Shown here in pieces: positions 19,669-28,366 of a DNA stretch of 64,000 bases. Source of the DNA: Bifidobacterium callitrichos DSM 23973 (GTDB lineage Bacteria > Actinomycetota > Actinomycetes > Actinomycetales > Bifidobacteriaceae); contig NZ_JGYS01000003.1 of the NCBI RefSeq assembly GCF_000741175.1, positions 124,001-188,000 on the forward strand, in the 5' to 3' direction. Every line of letters begins with the position of its first letter. Within the stretch, counting starts at the first letter, position 1. A model generated the notes under the pieces. That model was not told the origin of the DNA, searched no databases, and saw only the letters and a list, made by a program, of their open reading frames with translations. A program made the translations under genes and the position numbers.

Positions 19669-19881
19669 CTACTTGGTCCTCTTGCCGTAGCGCTTCTCGA
19701 AGCGGGCGACGCGGCCGCCGGTGTCGAGAATCTTCTGCTTGCCGGTGTAGAACGGGTGGCACTTCGAGCACACGTCAACCGTCATGTGGTCACCGTTGTA
19801 GGTGGAACGGGTGACGAAGGTGTTGCCGCACGAGCACAGGACCTCGACGGCATGGTAATCGGGATGAATACCCTGCTTCAT
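19669..19881 (-). CDS. rpmE: 50S ribosomal protein L31 (zinc-binding form)
   Basis: 70 residues, the normal L31 length. It has the four-cysteine zinc set (CSCGNTF and [10 protein letters not shown]), so it is the C+ paralogue rather than the zinc-free form. The sequence begins [16 protein letters not shown], typical of the family, and ends with a basic tail. Confidence 0.97.
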   Translation of the reverse strand: MKQGIHPDYHAVEVLCSCGNTFVTRSTYNGDHMTVDVCSKCHPFYTGKQKILDTGGRVARFEKRYGKRTK

Positions 19882-20026
19882 AATGTCTCCTAAGGAATTC
19901 AGGTGACCCGGGTCGCCATGCCCCTCTGGCTGGCGTGAACCGGAACCTACGGAATATTAGACGAATGCACCGACAACACGCCGGCGAAGTGACCATGACG
20001 CCTGCATGGCGCCCCGGACAGCACGG

Positions 20027-20100
20027 TGCCCCCGCTGGGACTTGAACCCAGGACCCACACCTTATAAGGGTGCTGCTCTAACCGACTGAGCTACGGGGGC
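20027..20100 (-). tRNA. tRNA-Ile(UAU)
   Basis: Full cloverleaf read by hand: acceptor GCCCCCG/CGGGGGC, D arm GCTC/GAGC, anticodon stem GCACC/GGTGT with loop CTTATAA, T stem CTGGG/CCCAG. The anticodon at positions 34-36 is TAT, which pairs with AUA. Discriminator A; CCA is not encoded. A UAU isoleucine tRNA is unusual because most bacteria read AUA with a CAU tRNA whose wobble C is changed to lysidine by TilS. Confidence 0.93.
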
Positions 20101-20488
20101 GGACGCACATATTCTACCGAGGGCCGGGACGGAGAAACACGGCAGGCGCCCGAACGCCACGGCATCACGACACGCCGGACCGGCATATCAGATCGCACAC
20201 AAATGTTCGTTTCAAGCTCAAAACTATCAATCTCACTGTTCATTTGAGCGGGAATATGAACAGAAACTCAACCCGGCGAACAATACCGACCAAACTGGTT
20301 ACCTAAGGGTTAACGAGACAGAAAATCGCACCACTTCACCAATTTGAAACACTTCGCAGTGCTATTCTTAGGTTTCGGACGTTCACCTGAACGCCTGTTG
20401 CAGTCAATCGAAAACGTCATAGACGTGCATAACGCGCTATCAGAAACGAACATATTAATTGTTCGATTTCTCGTAGGAAGGGAACATC
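20101..20488. other. 388-bp leader/intergenic region rich in inverted repeats
   Basis: No gene was found. It contains GCTCAAA...TTTGAGC (about 20217-20252), TGTTCA...TGAACA nearby, and GTTCACCTGAAC near 20380. The region is AT-richer than the flanks and lies upstream of a short gene of unknown function with a clear GGAAGGGAA site. It probably holds a promoter with regulatory structure; this is inference. Confidence 0.45.
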
Positions 20489-20914
20489 ATGGCAGAGGAC
20501 AACAAGAAGGTCATCACCGTCAACTTCGACATGTTCGACAAGACCCCGGAGGAGAAGACCGCCGAGGCCAACAAGGTCGCCAAGTCGTTCGGCATCAGCG
20601 ACGAGGCGATCGCCGAGGTCGAGGACTACAAGGCCAAGCTCACCCGCTACGACGCCTGGGATCTGCCGTTCATGGGCTACGTGAACGACGACGGCTACGG
20701 CTACGCCTACGTGCCGGATGCGGCCATCGTTCGCGAGCCCTACTGGGACGCCCACAAGGCCTTCCTCGCGCTGCCGGAGGACGTGCAGACCGCGTTCGCG
20801 ATCCGCATGCTGTTCACTCACCGTCCGGTCGACCGCTACGGCGCCAGCATGTTCCTGCACTACCAGCGCGGCTTCCAGGTGAACTTCGTGGGTGAGGGCG
20901 CCAACAAGTACTGA
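20489..20914 (+). CDS. Conserved small acidic cytoplasmic protein, function unknown
   Basis: 141 residues, acidic, with no signal peptide or membrane segment. The N-terminal ~50 residues look helical and charged (DMFDKTPEEKTAEANKVAKS). The middle is rich in aromatic residues and glycine (WDLPFMGYVNDDGYGYAYVP), and the C-terminus reads MFLHYQRGFQVNFVGEG. I do not recognise the family. Codon use is strongly GC3-biased and the Shine-Dalgarno sequence (AGGAAGGGAAC) is strong, suggesting good expression. It is monocistronic, with a terminator hairpin about 60 bp downstream. Confidence 0.75.
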   Translation: MAEDNKKVITVNFDMFDKTPEEKTAEANKVAKSFGISDEAIAEVEDYKAKLTRYDAWDLPFMGYVNDDGYGYAYVPDAAIVREPYWDAHKAFLALPEDVQTAFAIRMLFTHRPVDRYGASMFLHYQRGFQVNFVGEGANKY

Positions 20915-20974
20915 TCGGCACCATTCCACGAAACGCATATGAAGGGCGATGCATCCGCACTCGCCTGATAGACG

Positions 20975-21010
20975 GAGGGCTTCGCGGTCGACGTTGACCG
21001 CGAAGCCCTC
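20975..21010. terminator. Hairpin terminator between convergent genes
   Basis: 15-bp perfect stem (GAGGGCTTCGCGGTC and its complement) with a 6-nt loop, between two convergent genes of unknown function. Confidence 0.75.
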
Positions 21011-21052
21011 ACTGTCCTCCATGGAGCGGACGCGCTCGACCCGATGACGGGG

Positions 21053-21745
21053 TCACCAGCGCATGTCCTTCAGATCAAGCTTCAGATGTGGGTCGCACCC
21101 GAACAGCAGCCGCACCAGATCGATGAACTTCGGGTCCCATGTCCGCAGGCACGAGGCCAAGTGCAGGCGGAATCGCGCGGAATCGGGCTTTCGGGCCTGA
21201 AACAGCGGATCGCCGACCATGCGCCACGCGCCACGCACGCGGGCGATGCGCACCACCACGGCGCCGCCCCTGGCACCGTCGAACGCCGCGGCCGTCGCGA
21301 AGTCGCGTACGCCGTATATGCCGCCGTTGATCACGTCCTCCAGCACGATCCGCGATTCGGCGGCGTTCGCCTCCCGCACCCAGAACCATGAGGCGAAGTT
21401 CGTCCGCGACGTCTCGCACAGCTCCGCGTAGCCGCGCTCCCCCACGGTCTCGTTCTCGTCACGCGCATAGGCGGAGGCCACCGCGAACGGCGTCAGACCC
21501 AGCTGATCGAGGTGATAGTCGAAGGTGAACCACTGGTCGAACGCGTCCTCCATCCTCTGATGGAACTCCTCGCTGCGCGTGCGGAACGGATTGAGGTTCA
21601 CCTGGATGAAGAACTCGCGTCTCGCGTCATCATAGGATTCCGGATCGGCCCGTCGGAACATGCTCGCCACATGGAACGCGGGGATGGAGGCGGGGGCTCC
21701 CCAATCGTCGCGCTCGCACATCGTCGTCGTCTCGCTCATCGTCAT
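21053..21745 (-). CDS. Protein of unknown function, about 230 residues
   Basis: 230 residues from the ATG at 21745, which has GGAAGGAAAC upstream; the open frame extends 64 codons further but that part looks non-coding. It is Trp/Phe-rich (FDQWFTFDYHLDQLGLTPFAVASAYA; NFASWFWVREA; RGAWRMVGDPLFQ), with no signal peptide, transmembrane helix or recognised catalytic motif. The W/F pattern and the RV/RGAWRMVGDP segment loosely resemble SEC-C/DUF-type or NTF2-like folds, but this is not a firm match. Confidence 0.65.
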   Translation of the reverse strand: MTMSETTTMCERDDWGAPASIPAFHVASMFRRADPESYDDARREFFIQVNLNPFRTRSEEFHQRMEDAFDQWFTFDYHLDQLGLTPFAVASAYARDENETVGERGYAELCETSRTNFASWFWVREANAAESRIVLEDVINGGIYGVRDFATAAAFDGARGGAVVVRIARVRGAWRMVGDPLFQARKPDSARFRLHLASCLRTWDPKFIDLVRLLFGCDPHLKLDLKDMRW

Positions 21746-22111
21746 GATCGTTTCCTTCCTCTGTGAAGGCTTGTGGGAGAACGCCATCGTTCTCCTCGTG
21801 CATGCCACATTAGGAGGTATCCGACAGAGGGACAAACGTCGGCACGAAACCTGTGGATACGGTGGACGACGCGGTGGATAACCCGAATGCCAGTCAATCA
21901 CCCGCCGGCCGCCGCCATGCGCCCAGCATGCGTACACATATATGGAATTGTTATCAAACCGTTAGCGTTAACCACATTGCGGAATGTACCATGTGGTTGA
22001 TCATCCTACGGACTCGAATCACCTACGGCAATACAGCCGCAAGGCACGACCGAAGACACGAGTTGGGGTATATCGGCAACAGACATCGGAGCATCGAAAG
22101 GGCGGCAGACA
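21746..22111. other. 366-bp divergent intergenic region
   Basis: Separates two divergent genes of unknown function and should hold both promoters. An 8-bp inverted repeat with a 13-nt spacer (AACCACAT / ATGTGGTT, 21970-21998) is the only clear structure; it may be an operator. Confidence 0.4.
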
Positions 22112-22621
22112 ATGACGTTCACCAAGGAGCAGATCACGTATCTCGAATCGCTTCCGGCGGTCGAGCACGCGACCGCGACCCGCATCACCTACACCGACGC
22201 ATTCAAGACGCAGTGTCTGGAACGCTACATTCAGGGCGACAGCCCGACAGGCCTGTTCCGAGAGGCGGGACTCGATCCCAAGATCGTCGGATACAAGCGC
22301 ATCGAACGCAGCTTCGCCCGCTGGCGCGACCTTCACGATGTGCCGGCGTACCCGCGCACGCCCGGTCTTGATGGCCGCGGTCTCGACGGCCGCGGCGGGA
22401 TGCGCCCGATCCGCACCGACGCGAACACGAACACGGACACGATCGATGCGATGGACGCGATGAACGCCATGGATATCCTGGACGCCACGCAGTACACCTC
22501 GACGAATGCGTCCGAAGCGACAGCTCCGGATCCGCGCGACCTGCTCATCGCCCGACAGCTGCATCGCATCGACGAGCTCGAGCGCGAACTGGCGGAGCTG
22601 CTCCACATCAAGGCCGCGTGA
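22112..22621 (+). CDS. Putative HTH-type DNA-binding protein
   Basis: 169 residues. The N-terminal half (about 1-75) resembles transposase-derived helix-turn-helix domains (YTDAFKTQCLERYIQGDSPTGLFREAGLDPKIVGYKRIERSFARW), which occur in bacterial proteins without a catalytic domain. The middle is a low-complexity linker with GLDGRGLDGRGG and a DAMDAMNAMDILDA repeat; the C-terminus is a short coiled-coil-like helix (RQLHRIDELERELAELL), suggesting dimerisation. It is a probable regulator; no target is visible. Confidence 0.6.
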   Translation: MTFTKEQITYLESLPAVEHATATRITYTDAFKTQCLERYIQGDSPTGLFREAGLDPKIVGYKRIERSFARWRDLHDVPAYPRTPGLDGRGLDGRGGMRPIRTDANTNTDTIDAMDAMNAMDILDATQYTSTNASEATAPDPRDLLIARQLHRIDELERELAELLHIKAA

Positions 22622-22660
22622 CCGTCAGGCAATAACATCGAACGGACCCGCTAAGTGGCA

Positions 22661-22679
22661 ACGTTTGCAATGTAAACGT
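22661..22679. promoter_or_regulatory. Operator-like palindrome upstream of glucokinase
   Basis: ACGTTTGCAATGTAAACGT, with 6-bp arms around a 7-nt spacer, about 190 bp upstream of the glucokinase start. The arm sequence resembles LacI/GalR half-sites, but the regulator is unknown. Confidence 0.4.
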
Positions 22680-22871
22680 ACACAAATCAGCACCGCTTTC
22701 CCCTGCTGATCCCCGTCGATCAAGCCATTTCCATAGGTGAACGGCAGGTGACATTTGACGCAAATCATGCGTCAGCACCGGCGAAACATGCCGAAAGGGC
22801 GTTCGCAATCACCCGGTATCACTACACTTTCACAAGTGAAACAGCCTAATGGAGCAATCAAAGGAGAAGCG

Positions 22872-23822
22872 ATGACCACGTTGGCAATCGATATCGGAGG
22901 AACGAAGATCGCCGCGGCCGTGTGCGACGCAAACGATAGCATCATCCAGCGCTGGAGGGTTCCCACCCCGATGGACGCCGATGCCATCAACCAGCACATC
23001 GCCGACATCTACCATCAGGCCGTCGCCTCGGGCCACGACGACATCGAGGCCATCGGCATCTCGGCGGCCGGCAACGTCGGAGCGGATCGCAAGACCATCA
23101 CGATCGCCGCGAACATCCCCGCGTGGATCAACTACGATCTGTCCGAGCACGTCGGAGCGCTCATCGACCACGCCGTGCCGGTCATCGTCGAGAACGACGC
23201 CAACTGCGCCGGCTGGGGCGAATACGTGCACGGCGCCGGCCAAGGCAGCCGCAACATGGTGGCGCTGACCGTCGGCACCGGACTCGGCGGCGCGATCGTC
23301 ATCGACGGACGCCTGTACCGAGGTTCCTTCGGCATGGCCGCCGAGCTCGGCCACCTGCCCATGGTGCCGGACGGCGACACCTGCGGCTGCGGCCTGCGCG
23401 GCTGCGCCGAACGCTACACGTCCGGCAGCGCGCTGGAGCACTTCGCGAAGTCGGCCGTGCGCCGCCGCCCGCAGGACGCCAAGCGCCTGCTGGAGCTGTG
23501 CGGAGGCGACGTCAACAAGCTGGAGGGGCCGATGGTCTCCCAGGCGGCGCAGGAGGGCGACGTGCTCGGCCTGTACGCGTTCGGCAAGATCGGCGAGTGG
23601 CTTGGTCGTACGATGGCCGCCGTCTCCGCAGTGCTGGACCCGGACCTGTTCGTCATCGGCGGCGGCGTGGTGGCCGTCGGCGACATCCTGCTCGACCCGG
23701 CCCGCTACAACTACGCGCGATTCCTTGAAGGCAGCGCCTACCGCGGCCATGCCAAGATCGTCGCGGCGACCGCCGGCCAGGACGCCGGTCTGATCGGTGC
23801 GGCGAACCTCGCCCTGCACTGA
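22872..23822 (+). CDS. ROK-family glucokinase
   Basis: 316 residues. It phosphorylates glucose to glucose-6-phosphate with ATP in the cytoplasm. The phosphate motif is LAIDIGGTKIAAAV; ENDANCAGWGE and GTGLGGAIV form the sugar/ATP region; the ROK zinc motif is CGCGLRGCAE. It lacks the N-terminal HTH of ROK repressors, so it is an enzyme. AAGGAGAAGC precedes the ATG at 22872; an open frame extends upstream but without a site. It is followed by a hairpin and then a glycosyltransferase gene. Confidence 0.92.
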   Translation: MTTLAIDIGGTKIAAAVCDANDSIIQRWRVPTPMDADAINQHIADIYHQAVASGHDDIEAIGISAAGNVGADRKTITIAANIPAWINYDLSEHVGALIDHAVPVIVENDANCAGWGEYVHGAGQGSRNMVALTVGTGLGGAIVIDGRLYRGSFGMAAELGHLPMVPDGDTCGCGLRGCAERYTSGSALEHFAKSAVRRRPQDAKRLLELCGGDVNKLEGPMVSQAAQEGDVLGLYAFGKIGEWLGRTMAAVSAVLDPDLFVIGGGVVAVGDILLDPARYNYARFLEGSAYRGHAKIVAATAGQDAGLIGAANLALH

Positions 23823-23861
23823 TCGCACGCGACCGATCCCACGCAACCGATCATGGAATCC

Positions 23862-23893
23862 GTCCCGCTACGTACCGGATTACGTAGCGGGAC
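23862..23893 (+). terminator. Glucokinase terminator hairpin
   Basis: Perfect 13-bp stem (GTCCCGCTACGTA) with a 6-nt loop 39 bp after the glucokinase stop. No T-tract follows. Confidence 0.6.
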
Positions 23894-23982
23894 GGACCAC
23901 CACATGAACAGACCGCAACATGGGCGTGAACACCGTCGTTCCACCCGCACGCAGAGGCGATACGGCTTTTAGACTGGGGTTC

Positions 23983-25280
23983 GTGACCGTCATAGACACC
24001 GCACCGCATCCGTTATCGAGCATTCAGCCTCCTACGCACCAGACCGCGTACGAGGAACGCAAGCTTTCGGTACTCGTCGTCAGCGAATCGTCGCTGGAAC
24101 AGACCAATGGTGTCTCCGGAAGCGTGAAGCACATTCTCGACCGCTTCTGCGAACGCGGGTTCGACGCCCACGTCATCAGCCCTCAGCCCGCTCCCGACGA
24201 CGGCGAATACGACGGCTTCAACGTGGACACGACCCCGTCATGGCCGATTCAGAACTTCAACGTGGCCGTACCGACGAAGACGTCGGTGATACGTCTCATC
24301 AAGGAACTGCCCCGTCCGGACGTCATCCACGTGGCCGCGCCGATATCGAAGCTCGGGCATGCGGCGCTGATCGCCGGCGAGGAGATGGGCGTGCCGACGG
24401 TGGCGATCTACCAGACCGACGTGGCCCAGTACGCTCGGCGGTTCGTCCGCGAGGCGCTGGACGGCGTCGTCGACGGCGTCATACCGAAGCACACCGGGTG
24501 GCTGCGCAAGGTCAGCAAGGCCTCGGGCGAAAGCGCCGAGCAAATCGTGGGCGCACGCATCGCCCAGATGCACAACATGGCGACGCTGACGCTCGCCCCC
24601 ACGACGCAGGCCGCCGAACGGCTCGAATCGTTCGGCGTCGCCCCGGACCTCATCCGGCAGTGGGGCCGCGGCGTCGATTCGTGGCTGTTCAATCCTCGGC
24701 GGCGGGAACGCGCGAGGTGCGTCAGCTGCACGACAAGTGGAGCGGCGGCACGGCCCTGCCGGTCATCGGATACGTCGGCCGGCTCGCCCCGGAGAAGCAG
24801 GTCGAGCGCCTTGCGGCGCTGGACGGGCTCGGCATGCGCCTGGTCATCGTGGGCGGAGGACCTTGCGAGGAGGAGCTGCAGGAGCTTCTGCCGCACGCGG
24901 TGTTCACCGGCATGCTGCACGGCGATGAACTGGCCGACGCGTACGCCGCGCTGGACGTGTTTGTGCATACGGGAGCCGAGGAGACGTTCGGGCAGACCAT
25001 TCAGGAGGCGATGGCCAGCGGCTTGCCGGTCGTGGCTCCGGCCGCCGGCGGACCGCTCGATCTCGTGTCGGACGGCAGGACCGGTCTGCTGTTCAATCCC
25101 GACGACGAGGAGGATCTGCGCTCGTGCGTGGAGCGTCTGATCGAGGATCCCACGCTGCGCGAGACCATGGGATTCAATGGACTTGCGGCCGTCAAGAGCC
25201 GCACGTGGCCCGCGTTGGTCGATCAGCTCATCGGCTACTATCGACTCGCCGCCGAACTGCAGATGGCGCACGCGGCATGA
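23983..25280 (+). pseudogene. GT4-family glycosyltransferase, interrupted by a single-base frameshift
   Basis: The first frame encodes an N-terminal GT-B domain (KLSVLVVSESSLEQTNGVSGSVKHIL, DVIHVAAPISKLGHAAL, YQTDVAQYARRF). It is lost near 24705 in a CGGCGGCGGG run. The next frame continues with TREVRQLHDKW and the C-terminal GT4 domain (VIGYVGRLAPEKQVERL, EX7E-type HTGAEETFGQTIQEAMASGLPVVA). One extra G (GGG to GGGG) gives a single 432-residue GT4 protein, similar to actinobacterial mannosyltransferases acting on phosphatidylinositol or other lipids. A GTG start at 23983 follows a TAGACT -10-like box by only 7 nt, suggesting a leaderless transcript. Real decay and base-calling error cannot be separated here. 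Confidence 0.85.
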
Positions 25281-25308
25281 TCCGCTGCTAATCCGAACCG
25301 AATACGAA

Positions 25309-25339
25309 AACGGGCTTCCGAATCATTCGGAAGCCCGTT
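25309..25339. terminator. Hairpin between glycosyltransferase and tRNA-Asp
   Basis: 15-bp perfect stem (AACGGGCTTCCGAAT) with a 1-nt loop, standing between the end of the glycosyltransferase gene and the 3' end of tRNA-Asp. It can serve both strands. Confidence 0.75.
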
Positions 25340-25341
25340 GC

Positions 25342-25418
25342 TGGCGACCCCGGCCGGACTTGAACCGGTGACCTCCGCCGTGACAGGGCGGCGCTCTAAC
25401 CAACTGAGCTACGGGGCC
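25342..25418 (-). tRNA. tRNA-Asp(GUC), copy 1, with encoded CCA
   Basis: Cloverleaf with acceptor GGCCCCG/CGGGGTC, anticodon stem CCGCC/GGCGG and loop CTGTCAC, so the anticodon is GTC; G73 is the aspartate discriminator. The 3' CCA is encoded. The body is identical to the copy at 58742-58815. Upstream (higher coordinates) is a TAATAT -10-like box. Confidence 0.95.
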
Positions 25419-25555
25419 GTGTGTTTCTCACTCTCGCGAGGCACGAGTGGATATATTACACGTTTTCCCGCGATCGCAAAACTCGGCGTGTCGCACTGGA
25501 ATCCGCGCTTCACTTCTGCCCGCAAGTCCAGCGCATCGACCAGCACGATCCACGA

Positions 25556-26395
25556 TCAGCGCACGGCCAGATCGCGCGTGGCGAACAGACGGTACGCGGC
25601 CGCAAACCCGACCACGACGATCAGCACCGCCAATACGGCGAACGGCACGGGCATCCGTCCGTCGATCACCTCACGCGGTGTGGCATAGCGGAACGGGGAG
25701 AGCACCCGCGCCACGACCGACGCGTCATGATCGGAGAACATGTCGAAGACGACGCCGGCACCATAGGCCACGACCACCGATGCGTTGCCGATGGACGCCC
25801 CCTGCTCCGGGCGCGGGCACGCCGCGGACGCGCAGGCCCCGATTGCGCCGAAGACCAGCATCATGACGAACAGCCAGACGGAGAACCGCCAGATCACCGT
25901 GGCGGCCGTAACGTCATTGAGCCCGGGCACATCGCCCAGCAGTCGCAGGCACAGCAACGACGAGACGCAGTTGACGGCGACGAACGCGATCGCATCCGCC
26001 AACGCCGCCACGAGTTTCGCGCTCAGAATCGTGGTGCGCGAGACGGGCCGCACGAACAGGAACTCGTAGGTGCCATCCGTCATCTCGCGCGACACCGCGT
26101 TGCGGGCGAGCGCGACCGCGTAGACGGCCGCCATGATGCCGGTGTAGAACTCGATCACCGCGTAGTATCCGGCGAACGTGGACATGTCGAGGTCGGAGAT
26201 GCCCATGACGGCGAGCGCGACCTTCGGGAAGGCATCGGTGAGTTTGCGCACGGCGTCGGCGTCACCGCCGGCGATACCCTCGAACTTCATCACGCCGGCG
26301 ATGTTGAACAGGATGATCACCACGCTCCAGATCAGCCAGACCTTCACGTTGGCCTTCAGTTCGCGCGAGATCATGGCGAACAGCGTCTTCATCAT
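25556..26395 (-). CDS. ABC-2 type transporter permease
   Basis: 279 residues with about six transmembrane helices, the ABC-2 plan of a half-size exporter permease. The start at 26395 (MMKTLFAMISRELKANVKVW) has GGAGGGG upstream. It is the last gene of a minus-strand operon: ATPase, permease 1, a 29-codon ORF, then this permease 2. The export substrate is unknown; antimicrobial peptide or multidrug export is typical of such modules. Confidence 0.85.
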   Translation of the reverse strand: MMKTLFAMISRELKANVKVWLIWSVVIILFNIAGVMKFEGIAGGDADAVRKLTDAFPKVALAVMGISDLDMSTFAGYYAVIEFYTGIMAAVYAVALARNAVSREMTDGTYEFLFVRPVSRTTILSAKLVAALADAIAFVAVNCVSSLLCLRLLGDVPGLNDVTAATVIWRFSVWLFVMMLVFGAIGACASAACPRPEQGASIGNASVVVAYGAGVVFDMFSDHDASVVARVLSPFRYATPREVIDGRMPVPFAVLAVLIVVVGFAAAYRLFATRDLAVR

Positions 26396-26421
26396 GACGC
26401 CCTCCCCTCCTCTTCCCATGG

Positions 26422-26511
26422 TCATCGAACGCGATCGACCGGTCCGCAGCGCAGCCACTGCCTGCCGTCGATGACGATGCGGTTATGGTCAATGCGAATG
26501 TGGTCGTTCAT
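26422..26511 (-). CDS. 29-residue ORF between the two ABC permease genes
   Basis: ATG overlaps the upstream permease stop (ATGA), and the stop lies 26 bp before the next permease start with its ribosome-binding site between. The predicted peptide is basic and polar (starts MNDHIRIDHNRIVIDGRQW), with no hydrophobic stretch. It could be a genuine small protein or simply a translational relay. No family is recognised. Confidence 0.4.
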   Translation of the reverse strand: MNDHIRIDHNRIVIDGRQWLRCGPVDRVR

Positions 26512-27371
26512 GCTCGCGGATCCTCCTTCGTTGGCAGCGAACCGAACCCGGCGGATACGTACATGATGGCGCCGGCGACCAGACAGACGAGAACCATCAC
26601 GGCGAACAGAGCCACATAGCCCGCCTCGTAACGTCCGTGGTCGAGCGCTTCGGACACGTTGAACCAGGTGAACGGGGCGACGATGCGGTACTTGTCCTCG
26701 CCGGTCATCTCGGGCAGGGAGACGAGCATGAATCCGAGTATGCCGAATGCGGTCGCGATGCCGGACACGCTGCGGATGCGCCTTAGAAGTACCGCCGTCA
26801 GCGCTCCGATGGCGAGGAACAGCAGCCCCACGCCGAACAGTGACGAGGCGGCGAGCAGTAGGCGCGGCAGGGCGATGGACGTCGCGGTGGGGTCGTCGCC
26901 GAACCGGGTGTAGGTCAGCGCCACCGAGGCGAGGAATGCCAGTCCGGCGACGATGACGAGCGTGAGCCCGGCCGCGAGCTTGGCCAGATAGATGGCGATT
27001 CGCGATATCGGCATGACGAAAAGGAAGTCGGCGTCCTTGGCTCGCTTCTCACGGCCGAAGATCGCCAATCCCCATGCGCAGGCCATGATCGCCATGGTCA
27101 GCATGAGGTAGAGCGAGCTGAACCGGTAGAAGCCTCCGAAGGAGAATACGTCGTCGTTGACGCCGAACAGTGCGGCGAACTGCGGAGGGAATCCGTCGAT
27201 CACCTGTTCAACGCTCGATTTGGAGTCGCGGTAGATCGGATAGGCACCGGCCAGCAGCAGGATGGTGACGATGAGGAGAGTCGCCACGCCGATGAGGAGC
27301 GAACGAAGCTGGGACTTCAGCTCGAAGGCGTAGACGTGCAGTGCGGGCGCGCCTACCATGGGCGCACTCAT
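26508..27371 (-). CDS. ABC-2 type transporter permease
   Basis: 287 residues with about six transmembrane helices; a large loop between TM1 and TM2 and a basic N-terminus (HVYAFELKSQLRSL). The ATG at 27371 overlaps the ATPase stop (ATGA), so translation is coupled; the longer open frame upstream lies antiparallel inside the ATPase and is not supported. It is the partner of the second permease gene 113 bp downstream, giving a heterodimeric permease. Confidence 0.86.
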   Translation of the reverse strand: MSAPMVGAPALHVYAFELKSQLRSLLIGVATLLIVTILLLAGAYPIYRDSKSSVEQVIDGFPPQFAALFGVNDDVFSFGGFYRFSSLYLMLTMAIMACAWGLAIFGREKRAKDADFLFVMPISRIAIYLAKLAAGLTLVIVAGLAFLASVALTYTRFGDDPTATSIALPRLLLAASSLFGVGLLFLAIGALTAVLLRRIRSVSGIATAFGILGFMLVSLPEMTGEDKYRIVAPFTWFNVSEALDHGRYEAGYVALFAVMVLVCLVAGAIMYVSAGFGSLPTKEDPRA

Positions 27372-28300
27372 CGGACCGGCTCCGACTGGTAGTAATGCAT
27401 GAACACTTCCTCCAACGTCGGCTCGGCGATCTCCACATCCGTAAGCCTCATGCCGGCGAGCGCCGCGATGAGCGCGTTGCAGTCGCCCTCGTAGAGGAAC
27501 GTGGCGGTATTCCCTTCCTCGTCTTCCCCTCCCGCTTTCAGCGACCTGACGCCGGGCGTGGATTCGAGCGCGTGCACCGCGGACGCGCAATCGTTTTCCA
27601 GTGCGAGCGTCACGCGCTTGACCGCGGACCGGCGCATGTCGGCCACGCTGCGGACCGCGACGATGTGCCCTTCGCGGATGATGGCGACGCGGTCGCAGAT
27701 GCGCTGCACCTCGGAGAGGATGTGCGAGGAGAACAGGACGGTGGCGCCGCGGGCGTTCTCCTCGCGGATGAGGTCGAAGAACGCACGCTGGACGAGCGGA
27801 TCAAGGCCGCTGGTCGGTTCGTCGAGGATGATGAGCCTCGGCGAGTGCATGAGTCCCTGCACGATGCCGACCTTCTTGCGGTTGCCGAGCGACATGTCCT
27901 CGACCTTCTGGTCGAGGTTCAGCCCGAGCCGTTTGGACAGCTCGCGGATGCGCGCCGTGCAGTCCGTGCGGTAGAAGCCGGCCGCGTAGGCGAGCAGGTC
28001 GCGGGCGCGCATGCCGTCGTAGTAGAACACCTCGCTGGGCAGGTATCCCACCTGCTCGAGGATGCGCGTGCGGTCCTTCTCGCAGTCGAGGCCGAGGATG
28101 GACGCCTCGCCGCCCGTCTTGCGGATCAGGCCGAGCAATGTGCGGATCGTCGTCGACTTGCCCGCCCCGTTCGGTCCGATGAAGCCGAAGATCTCGCCCT
28201 GACGCACGTTAAGGTTCACGTCCTCGATGCCCCGCGCCCTGCCGTATCGCTTGGTCAGGTGCCGTGTGAGGATCGCCGGAACGTCATTCGTTGTGGTCAT
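27368..28300 (-). CDS. ABC transporter ATP-binding protein
   Basis: 310 residues. Walker A GPNGAGKST near residue 40, signature-like LGNRKKVGIVQGLMHSPRLII, Walker B LIILDEPTSGLD, H-switch SSHILSEVQRI. The C-terminal ~80 residues are a DUF4162-like extension common in ABC-2 exporter ATPases. It energises the two downstream permeases. It is divergent from the truncated MFS gene at 28.4 kb. Confidence 0.93.
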   Translation of the reverse strand: MTTTNDVPAILTRHLTKRYGRARGIEDVNLNVRQGEIFGFIGPNGAGKSTTIRTLLGLIRKTGGEASILGLDCEKDRTRILEQVGYLPSEVFYYDGMRARDLLAYAAGFYRTDCTARIRELSKRLGLNLDQKVEDMSLGNRKKVGIVQGLMHSPRLIILDEPTSGLDPLVQRAFFDLIREENARGATVLFSSHILSEVQRICDRVAIIREGHIVAVRSVADMRRSAVKRVTLALENDCASAVHALESTPGVRSLKAGGEDEEGNTATFLYEGDCNALIAALAGMRLTDVEIAEPTLEEVFMHYYQSEPVR

Positions 28301-28366
28301 TGTCCCTCCTCGAGATGCCGTCGACTTCTCCTGCGATACAGGATAGGGGCACGCCGCTGACCTGTC

